This document shows, piece by piece, positions 55,195 through 64,000 of a stretch of 64,000 nt of DNA. The stretch lies in NCBI RefSeq assembly GCF_022605725.1, contig NC_065546.1, positions 19,402,227-19,466,226 of the forward strand, written 5' to 3'. The notes below the pieces were generated by a model. The model worked only from the letters and a program-made list of their open reading frames with translations. It was not told the DNA's origin and ran no database searches. The first letter of the stretch is position 1, and each line of letters starts with the position of its first letter. A program made the translations under genes and the position numbers. This stretch comes from Anthonomus grandis grandis (Eukaryota > Arthropoda > Insecta > Coleoptera > Curculionidae).

Positions 55195-57905
55195 TGGGTA
55201 AAGTTTTGTGGAATGAAGACTTTGATATTAGTGGCCTACAGATCCTTAATGTATGGAGTGTTAATTACATTTTTGGAGTGTCTAGGATAATCTATATATG
55301 ATCTCCCACATAAATATAAATAAATTGTGGTCTTGGATGATTTTATACTTATGTCCATTTTGATAAACAGCCCAAAAGCACGATTTATTTGCAATACCAA
55401 ACAGCTATGGTCTTAGAGTAACTATATTCCAATTCGCTAGAGTATCTGATAGAAGTAAGTCTTGCGTAGACAATATTTTGACCATTATCGACTCACTTTT
55501 TTGGTCAGAAGTGTTGAAGCTTTGTCTTTCACATCATGATCAGGCCACCTAGTATAAAAAAGAGAGACAAAATGAAACAACAGCTTTTGCAAAATTATAC
55601 CGAACGTGACTTTCAAATACAGGGTGTCCAAGATAAGGATCCTAAGCATGGGGATCTCGGTACCTGCTGGAGATACAGCTTCGGTTAAATTAATACGCAG
55701 GCCATGGAAATTTTTGAAGTTTCTCAACGGCATGTAAATACGCTTCAAAGTGCACAACTTTTTCTTAATTTAACCGAAGCTGTATCTCCAACAGGTACCG
55801 AGCTTAGGATTCTTATCCCCATGCTTAGGATTCTTATCTTGGACACCCTGTATATAAAACATATATACATTTCCTAAATAAACTGATCAATAAAGCTAAA
55901 CATACCTATTATAAAAATAAAATTGAAAATTCTGGCAGCAGTCTAAAATAAATTTATAAATTTATTACTGAAGCAACTAATCAAAAAAGAAAAAAAAAAT
56001 TCTTTACCAATTTTAAATAAGATGCTACGGAAATGCCCTTTTTAATGAGAACTAGCACATTATTGCAATGAATATTTCATTAACGTAGGGTTAGATATGT
56101 ACAGAAAAATTAAGCCAACTCAAAATATGTTATTGGAGGATCCTGTTCGAGTAGTTGATTCATTATTTTTAAATCCAGTTAATGACAACAAAGTAATCAT
56201 ACAAATATATTAAATTAATAGTCTTAAGAATGATAGTTCTCCTGGAATGAATAATTTTACATATAGATTTATTAAGAAGGAACATCAACTCGTCCCGTGG
56301 TTCACATTATTAACCTAACTTTTGCCACAGGTAAAGTCCCTAAACAATTTAAAGTTTCAGTTGTTTCGCCTATTTTAAAATCCGGAGACAAGGCAAATAT
56401 CAGCAATTATCGACCTATTAGCGTAATAAAAATTTAAGGGCCTTAAAGACATATTATTAACATATTTAAAGAAAAATAACTTAATATCCAAACACCATTT
56501 TTTTTGTTTTCTTAGTGGATCTAGTACGACAGACGCCCTTTGCCAGCTTACTAAATAAACTAAAAATTCACTCGACGATATAAAAAGTGTATTGGGGTAT
56601 TCTTAGATCTGGCAAAAGCCTTTGATACCGTGCCCCATGACCGGCTTCTTGATATATTATCCAGGTCCGGCATGAGGGGTACAGTCTTAAATTTATTGAG
56701 AAACTATTGAACAAGTAGACAACAATTTTTAAAAATAGAAAATATTTTGAGTGATCCCCTGAAAGTGAAGATTGGGATTCCTCAAGGAACCGTACTGGGC
56801 CGATTACTCTTCATTTTGTATATTAATACAAAAGTTGTGAATGGATTTGTAATATCTTATGCCGACGAAACAGCAGTAATTTTTTCATATAACACTTGGG
56901 ATAAAGTAAGGAGAAGCAGAATAATGGGCATTCGTAAAATAAAAATATGGTTAGACGCATTTAAGCTCTCACTCAACATATCTAAAACACATATTACATT
57001 TTCTTTAACTGAAGCAAACCGCCCAACTTTCCATTGTTTAGATGTAGGTTACGATACTCAACATGAAGATGTAATTAAAGAGGTCTCTTTTACTAAATAT
57101 TTGGGTGTTACAGTGCATAAGCATTTAAAATGGAGCGAACATATTTTAAATCTAACTAAGAATATTCGAAAGCCATTACGAACATTTTATATCTTAAGGC
57201 AAATTTTATGCAAAAAATTATTAATATCCGTATATAAATCTTTGGTGGAGTCACTTATCAGATATGGTATGGAGAGGTCTGTATCAAAACTCTTTGAATT
57301 CCTTGAACGTAGTGCAGAACTATATTTTAAAAGTTGTTTTTAAAAAAAAATAAGCTCTACTCAACAAATCTGTTATACGCCAGCGACATTTTTTATGTTC
57401 GGTTAATCTATGTATTAGAGGTATGCTGCTTTATTAAAAAAAATAACGAAAAAAATAACTATTTAATGCATTCTTATAATACCAGAAATTGCGTAAACAA
57501 ACACTCAAAAAAATTAACACAAATTTGAACAAGAGATTTTTAAACTATCTTGCACCAAAAATTTTTAATTTAATTCCAAACAACATCAAGAGTGTTTATA
57601 GGTTCAAAATATTTAAAAAATTATGTAAAAACTTTATTTTCGAAAATAGAACAAAACTTAAAGAACTCATCATCTAGGATTTTTGTGAAAGTGAGTTAAG
57701 GTTGGGGGTATGATGATGTGTATTCATTTGTATGTTTTGTTATTGTGGCTCTTTATTTTTGTAATGCTTAGGGTATACTTTATTATTTTTTTTCTCTAAA
57801 AACAGTTAGGAGCACATGCAGATATTCGGTTATCTAGGTGCATAATTTTCTATGTCTATGTTATGCATTATATTTATGTATGTGGATATATGAAGTAAAA
57901 TAAAT
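55195..57905 (+). pseudogene. Non-LTR retrotransposon ORF2, broken and split by a MITE
   Basis: Endonuclease C-terminus: a decayed GDFN-like block (about 55332) with SPKARFICNT, then ARVSDRSKSCVDNI (55437-55480) and SHHDQAT. The MITE at 55620-55850 follows. The linker resumes with INKAKHTYYKNKIENSGSSL (about 55880). RT: SPGMNNF, VVSPILKSGDKANISNYRPI, SGSSTTDALCQLT, LAKAFDTVPHDRLLD, GIPQGTVLG (56773-56799) and the active site YADE (56860-56871), where the second Asp is replaced by Glu. The last long frame is 56747-57343. The C-terminal LNKRFLNYLAPKIFNLIPNN is at 57522-57580. The 3' UTR ends in an AT-rich aaataaataa tail near 57905. Confidence 0.85.
55620..55850. mobile_element. Foldback MITE with TACAGGGTG ends
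   Basis: TA at 55618-55619 and 55851-55852. Left arm: cagggtgtccaagataagga, then tcctaagcatggggat, cggtacctg, tggagatacagcttcggtta. The right arm is the inverse, but the segment cttaggattcttatc occurs twice. It splits a non-LTR retrotransposon. Confidence 0.92.
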
Positions 57906-58806
57906 AAATGATAGTCTACTAATTTATCTTATTCAATCCAAACAAAAAACGAAACAAAAACAATGTTTGCTTTAAAGTTGAGTTCATATTATGCCTCTTA
58001 AAGTATTGCTTATCTCTTTTTTTATTTTTCATGGATTTTTTTCAGTAAAAAAACAAACAAACATACTCAAAAACAAGGCCGACATGATTTGATGTGGTTT
58101 TGAAATATATAGGGTAAAAAGTTATTAAAGATTAAACTATTTAAAGACAAGTCACAAAATATAAAATTAAATAAAAAAAATCTGACAATATAATAAAATG
58201 TGCTTGGCAGATAATAAATAAAGAAACGAAAAAAACTAAATGTAATACATCGAAACACTGCTCTGTTACCGCTGATGAATTTAATTCCTTTTTTGTATCT
58301 GTTGCATCCAGCCTGGTCAGTGACCTCAATGTCAACAAGGATCTACAAATTATAAATACTAAATTACATACCCCCCATATGTCCACCACTTACATACCTG
58401 CTTAATTTTATTTACTCTGAAACATTTTCGGACAAATTCAAAAAAATAAAAAGTTATTCCTGTTTTTAAAATGGAAGATCAAAACAATTGTAGTCATTAT
58501 AGGCCTATTTTAATTAAACCAGTCTAAACCGGGTAAAATATTCAAAGTAATATTAAAAAAACACACTTATGACATTTCTTGGAAACAATAAAATACTGTG
58601 TGAGAGACAATTTGGCTTAAGAACTGGCCAATCTACTGTTAAAGCAGTTCTATATTATAGATGTTGTAGCAGATGTGGTCGAGGGCCTTGAGGAGGAGAA
58701 ACATGTTAACACAAATAACTTAGTACGGCGGCAGTAAGGCGTTCGACTGTATCTCCCATGACGACTTACTTTTGAAAAAATTGAAACCAATCTGACTATC
58801 CAGTAC

Positions 58807-60219
58807 CACCGTCTATAGATTACAACAAGTCAGACCACTCGAGCGGCCCTGAAATCGATTGCCCCACCCCCCGTTCCTCACCTCGCCATGCATCGGCTGG
58901 GTAGAACCCAGGTTTAGTTTTCGCAAGTACGTTAACTTGTGTGCATCCGTTTCGCGAGAGAGTTTTTGCTTGTAGCGTTTTAGACAATAATTTGGTTACA
59001 TACTACTTGTATAAATATAATTACCCAATAATAAAGTAGTATGCATTTCATCCCTATATGTTAAATATTTTGTTCTGTATTTTGTGTTTTACATTTTTAT
59101 GTAAACGATTGTAATGCTTTTGCATTACAATCTTAAAAAATAGTTTTTTATTTATTTTCTCTCCATAATGTTACTGGAATTGTTTTAGCCGATTTTACAA
59201 CCTATTATCCCAAAAAAACACACTCCACTTCTTTTTGTCGACCACCAATGTCGGCGTTTAAGACCCGGTAAATTTTGATATTTTAACATATTTTATATAT
59301 ATTTACTATATCCACAAATGAATACAAAGTATATAATTTACAAAACTACTTATTTAGCGCTTATTATGATAATTGTTTGTTATTCTTTTGCGCTTTTGTA
59401 TTTTTAAAACGACCTATTTCAAAAATTAAAATAACCCATACCGTATAAAAATTATTTATATTTTTTAGTGCGTTTAAATGTGTTTTTTAATTGTTTATTT
59501 ATTTTAACTTTAGATTTATTTTTTGAATATTCATCTCTAAAATTTCAACAAATATTAAGTAAAAACTTGTATTTTTTGATAAGACTCCTAAAAATGTAGC
59601 AAATCTAAACAATTCAACAAGTAAGGTTTTTTTCAAATTCACTTTTTATATATTATATTTGACTTAAAAGGAAGCCATTTTGAATCCGCCATATTAAACG
59701 CTTCCAATTTATTTAAAAGTTCAAATTCATTGAACTGATCAAAACTTCTAGATACACCAATTTTAGAAAAGGGAAACTCAAAAACATTTTAAAAACTGTC
59801 CTTGTTATCGAAAGTCAAGCACCTACAAAATTTGAAAACAATCTGACAAGTAGAAGTTATAGTTTAAATAGAATTCTTAGATTTGTTATATACATACATA
59901 CAAACATAGCTACATAAAGGCAAAGAAGTGAAGCTAATATAAAAAATGTGTAAAAACGTTAATAATTAAGAAACACTGTCATATAAACACATTCTATTCT
60001 AGTCCTATAAAAAAAGTTCTTATTTTATGACTTAAAATACTTTTTATGAATACTCCTCGTATAAAAATAATCAGCGCGCCTCAGAATTTGCTTTCATCGA
60101 TATTTACGATAAACCCTGGTAAACGCTCGTACGCAGCAAACAGCGGGATTCAAGGTCAATTTTGCTTTAACATGGGCGGTATAGGAAGTGGTCTGACTTG
60201 TTGTAATCTATAGACGGTG
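58807..60219. mobile_element. Insertion A: 1.4-kb non-autonomous element with 33-bp inverted repeats
   Basis: Inverted repeats start caccgtctatagattacaac and extend 33 bp (58807-58839 and 60187-60219). The flanks are ccagtac on both sides (58800-58806 and 60220-60226). The shared flank can also be read as 9 bp (ccagtacca) if the left end starts two bases later. The interior has no ORF of note. A perfect 11-bp hairpin (gattgtaatgc) lies at 59107-59132. The superfamily is not assigned. Confidence 0.88.
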
Positions 60220-60450
60220 CCAGTACCATTAGTAGCGGCGTGCTTCAAGGCTCAATATTGGGGCCGTTGTTCATCATATATGTGAATAATTTGTATAGTT
60301 TCATCTTTCCAGATAAATGCATGCAATATGAAAAACAAGGACATAAGTAATCTGATAGCGAAATAATATTACAGACTGCTGAATCCTGGTTTACAAACAA
60401 TAACCTAAAATTCAATGTTGACAAAACTCAACAACTTATATTCTCATGTA

Positions 60451-61854
60451 CCCAGGTAACCAAATCACGTCTCAAAACCATGACAAAAACGTCAGCAAGT
60501 GACTATAATGACGTTTTTACATGACGTCGTAATGACTACAAAAATCACGTGAATAAGTCCCACCAAAATAAGGTCATTTGGGTGATGTAAATGGGACGTC
60601 TAACTACTGACTTTTTAAAGACGTTTTTACTGATGACATTTTAGTGACGCTTTTACTGACCTATTCTTTTAATGTTTAATTGAGTTTCTAGAGAGCCTAA
60701 ATTTTTGATACCGGGCTTTCAAATGAGGTAAAATAGTTGGCTCATCATTTACACTTCACTCGTTATTTAACATTTATAATAAAAATGTAGTAGCCTTTTT
60801 CCTGTAAATATAAAACTGTAGTCCAAAAAATGCGATGTTATTTATATCTTTTTTCTTTTTCATTATCATATGATTTCATTCTCACTCAAAGGTGACCATT
60901 CTCAAAACTGGACGACTAGGAGAACTTTGCAAGAAAATTGCAAGGTTAGGTAGTTTTTTTTTAATTTTAAATTAAGGTACTGAAAATCAAAATGCGAAAA
61001 ACAATATTTTTTTTTAAGTATTCATACATCAACTTATTGATAATTAAATGGCTATTTCAATAGCAGGTAAATAACTAACACTTTTAGGACTTGAGGTTTT
61101 GCTATTAAAAACCAGTGCGTGATATCTTAAAAAATTAAGAAATCATAAAAACCTTATTCTATAACAAAATTAAATACAATACTCATTCCAACTATTATTT
61201 ATACCAAAGGTACTAAAAACAATACAAAGCATAAATATTAAACATAATGAAACGTATAAACCAATATCAAAGTAAGGTTATTATGATTGGGCCTTGCATT
61301 ATAAAGAAACTAGAAAGACGAAGCCGGCAACTATCAATTGCCAAACGAAAATACTGTAAGAGTATGGTGGTAATTAGATTATAAAACATCACAATATATT
61401 TTTGCAGGAATGATTTATTCTGTCTATAAATTTAACCTGACCAGAGCTAAATAATATTTTTACTATTTTACTACACGCTACACCATCCTAAATCCAAACT
61501 AGATTAAGTGATCTAGCTAGAAAATATTTAATTTGGCAACACGGAACGCCATGCCGGCAAAAGGCAGGTCAATTCTATACTTAGAATCTTAGAAATCTAA
61601 ATATGGCTTTAACTTATTTGTTAATGAGTGAATCATTTGATAACAATAAACTATTTTGATACCAGTGATTCACTACCTTCTTTTATACGTCAGAATTGAC
61701 ATTCTAGAAAGATTAATGTGAGTTCTCTTTTTTATTGTCATTCAAATGACGTTATTTTATCGTCACAAAGAGGGTATTTTGCTGACTACGTCATTAAATT
61801 ACCGTATTTTGACGTTTTTTTTTGACGTCATACGCCATGCTGTGGTTACCTGGG
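60451..61854. mobile_element. Insertion B: 1.4-kb non-autonomous element, TA-flanked, CCCAGGTAACC ends
   Basis: TA at 60449-60450 and 61855-61856. The perfect terminal repeat is cccaggtaacca (60451-60462 and 61843-61854). Both subterminal regions are full of TGACGT/ACGTCA words (for example 60486-60545 and 61748-61832). No ORF. It splits the same RT gene as insertion A; removing it with one TA restores the frame. Confidence 0.88.
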
Positions 61855-62280
61855 TAGCAGTCAAGTGATATCCAGAAAATCTGTGTATAGCTTCTTAGGA
61901 AACCTTTGGATTACAGATTGAGTTAGCGCAAACACATATCTATTTTAAAGAAAAAAACTCTCTTATCTTTATAGTAAGAAAAATATATTTTGGACAGAAT
62001 AACGTTAGTCAGTGCATATTATGCTATTTTGATTCTCGTCTTGTGGTATGCACTGAAACTCTGGGGCAGCTCAGCTAAAGCATCAGATATCTTGCAATGG
62101 TCTCGGCGGGCTACTGAGACCATTGCACGCCACTTTTCATATATTTAGGGATTTTAACTCTACCTTGCTTGTACATTTATCTCTAATTAAGCTATATATG
62201 TTAAAATAACTATAAATCCAACTCGGACTATCATCAGTATCTAGCAAGCTCTGCATCACTTCACTTCTGCGGCCACATAG

Positions 62281-63187
62281 GTATAGACTTACATATAAAA
62301 AAAAATCAAATGTCAATGGTCACAAGAAATGCCTTTTACTCTGCTCGGAGTACATGAGGCCTCTCAATAGGGGAGAAAATAAGTTCGCATTATGAGATCT
62401 TAAATATAATATGTATATGTTATTCGCAATTGCCGAAACCGGCCACTGCCCGCAATTTTTACACACAACGCGTTCTGGGTATACAAATTTATCCACGACG
62501 CGACGGGAGCAAATTTTTTCGAGCTCTGAGTAAACGTAATTGACCAGAATGAGCTGTGGGTAAATTAGGTTACCTACCCACAACACGAATAAAGTCTTGG
62601 TCTGGTGTTGTTTCGCTTTATGTATCATCTATTTTAGCTACGTCGTTTTTTGTTCGTTACGCTTTACCCAGAACACGTTTTTAATAAAACAATGAAAAAA
62701 AAATTCTTAAAAGTTTATTATTAAAGCTACCTATCACATAATTACAGTAGGTTATAATATGATAGTGATGTTTTGAAAATAATACAAAAACAAATGGGAA
62801 AAATAAGTCAAACATAACTAATTAGTATAATTTCATACATTTCACTTGCTACATACACAATATAAAACTAAGTCTGATTGGTTTCCTAAATATTCTTTGT
62901 TAACCAATTTATCAGTTTCGCCAACTTTTAAAAGGTCATATCGGTTTAGTCTACGATCCTGTTTGGATGATAATTAAAGTCCATCGCATTTCCTTTGTAG
63001 TGCTACTTTAACAAATAGACAAATAGTAACCTAACCTCAAAGTTAATGTTTATTTTGATTTTTGCTACTAATAAAAAGTTAATTTTTGCCGTTAATAAGT
63101 CGCTTTTTTAAAAAGCTCTTATGCTCAGTGTTACATATACAAACCATAACATAGCTCCCATGTGCTGTTGTGCACTGCTTTACTCTA
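62281..63187. other. No recognised gene
   Basis: A 102-codon minus-strand frame (62628-62320) has no motif I recognise. Confidence 0.45.
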
Positions 63188-63210
63188 TTAACTAAATTCT
63201 TATTAAAATC

Positions 63211-64000
63211 ATGTCTGGGAGTTCTGAGTCATGTTCCGAGTGTGGTCAGCAATAAACCTTTAAGGATCCACCAAAAAACCCTGGGGATATCTTCGGTTTT
63301 CCATGCGATTGGTGCAGGATGGTGCAATGCAAAACGTGCGCCAATATCGACTCCAGTGAGGTTCTTGATATTGCAGCCGTCTGCCGTTCTATTCCTTACA
63401 TATGCAAAGCTTGATCTGCCAAACTTAAAAACTTCTTCGAGGTAGAAAAACGTGTTGCCACCTTTTGCTGCAGGGAATTCTTAAAATTAGGCACGGAACC
63501 AAAAAGGTGGTTGATTTTATGGATAGTATGTAATCATTGTGTGATGGGATTAAGAGTATTAAGACATCATTCAGTAATTCTTTTAACGAATTAAAAACTG
63601 AAATTTCATAGGTCAAAACATCCCTTCAGAATACTCATAACCAATCTAGTCTCGGAACCGATCACTTAAACATGGATACCTTTCTAACTGAGGCCAACGA
63701 TAGGGCTGACAGAGCTAACAATGTTATTGTGTATAATATACCTGAATCATTTGATTCAGTAAAGGATTCAGGATGATATTCATAAGTTAAGGCTATTAGA
63801 CATGCTTATAAGATCAAGAACGACTTAACTATAATGCAAAGAGAGTGCATAAAGAGGGTAGTGGCGGAGCTCAATAAAAAGAAAGCTGAAAGTGAGCAGA
63901 ACATAGTTTTAAAATATAGAAATATTATCCCATATATTACACATCAGGGGGTCCCCAATAACGGCTCTAGGGATAAGAAAAAAAAACGTGAAGTAACTCC
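63211..64000 (+). pseudogene. Non-LTR retrotransposon ORF1 with a PHD-like zinc finger, runs off the window
   Basis: It starts MSGSSESCSECGQ. A stop follows within the finger region, and coding continues as FGFPCDWCRMVQCKTCANI and SIPYICKA, giving a CxxC...CxxC...C pattern like the PHD-type fingers at the N-terminus of some CR1/jockey-group ORF1 proteins. A coiled-coil-like stretch (SFNELKTEIS, 63574-63610) precedes EANDRADRANNVIVYNIPES (63691-63753), the start of the RRM-like domain. Then QRECIKRVVAELNKKKAES and VLKYRNIIPYI follow, the usual C-terminal domain. Frameshifts and stops at about 63253, 63440, 63610 and 63775. ORF2, if present, lies beyond the right edge. Confidence 0.7.

Larger units (their letters stand above)
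58260..62250 (+). pseudogene. Non-LTR retrotransposon RT, split by two nested elements
   Basis: Segment 1 (58260-58806): TADEFNSFFVSVASSLV, a FKKIKKVIPVFK-like block, NCSHYRPI, VADVVEGLEEEKHVN and KAFDCISHDDLLL. Segment 2 (60220-60450): SSGVLQGSILGPLFIIYVNN, then TAESWFTNNNLKFNVDKTQQ; the YADD block has decayed. Segment 3 (61855-62250): SVYSFLGN, SAYYAILILVLWYALKLWGS and AKASDILQW, the C-terminal region. Removing insertions A and B with one copy of each target duplication restores continuity of frame across both junctions. Several independent stops show it was already decaying. Confidence 0.82.

Noticed and set aside
55485..55757. Minus-strand 90-codon ORF as a gene
   Set aside because: It spans the arm of a foldback MITE and the antisense of a retrotransposon endonuclease.
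59107..59132. Hairpin gattgtaatgc-tttt-gcattacaatc as a terminator
   Set aside because: Eukaryotic context; it lies inside a non-coding transposon and is better seen as internal foldback sequence.
1..64000. tRNA, rRNA or host housekeeping genes
   Set aside because: I scanned both strands by eye for conserved tRNA arms, rRNA blocks and multi-exon coding and found none; a covariance search would be needed to exclude small RNAs.

Overview
This window looks like AT-rich intergenic or heterochromatic DNA from an insect nuclear genome. A beetle is my guess, but no host gene is present to confirm it. The evidence for an insect is the mix of element families: piggyBac, Tc1, mariner, IS630-type DDE transposases with TACAGGGTG ends, hAT, jockey/CR1-group non-LTR elements, Ty3/Gypsy, BEL/Pao and Penelope-like elements. 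I found no convincing host protein-coding gene, tRNA, rRNA or CRISPR array. All but a few of the recognisable coding stretches are pieces of transposable elements, mostly broken by stops, frameshifts and deletions. The exception is one non-LTR retrotransposon (about 32.9-37.16 kb) with two uninterrupted ORFs.

Layout. 0-2 kb: decayed IS630/Tc1/mariner-superfamily element with long inverted repeats. 3-4 kb: truncated DDE_3-type transposase. 7.8-9 kb: 3' fragment of a non-LTR reverse transcriptase (RT), then a minus-strand Penelope-like fragment. 10.4-12.4 kb: broken non-LTR RT. 12.9-13.9 kb: tandem duplication and a transposase-like remnant. 15.1-17.3 kb: piggyBac element. 18.9-22.7 kb: a foldback MITE, then a DDE_3 transposase gene split by a transposon with 372-bp inverted repeats. 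26-28 kb: hAT element. 29.2-31.6 kb: two more IS630-type transposase remnants. 32.9-37.2 kb: the intact two-ORF retrotransposon. 37.5-41.6 kb: Ty3/Gypsy element with two LTRs but no recognisable gag. 44.5-46.9 kb: palindromes inside an inverted-repeat element. 47.3-50.9 kb: BEL/Pao pol remnant interrupted by a Tc1 element and by a 5'-truncated Penelope-like copy carrying a hammerhead ribozyme motif. 51.8-52.4 kb: ~120-bp tandem repeats. 53-55.9 kb: MITEs and a mariner remnant. 55.2-57.7 kb: non-LTR element split by a foldback MITE. 58.3-62.3 kb: non-LTR RT split by two 1.4-kb inverted-repeat elements. 63.2-64 kb: start of a retrotransposon ORF1 that runs off the window.

The most informative feature is the nesting. 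In four places (22.13/19.90 kb, 50.45/49.17 kb, 58.80/60.22 kb, 60.45/61.85 kb) removing an insertion and one copy of its target-site duplication rejoins the older coding sequence in frame. This gives a relative order of insertion. Family names rest on motifs read by eye, not on database searches, and most boundaries are approximate.
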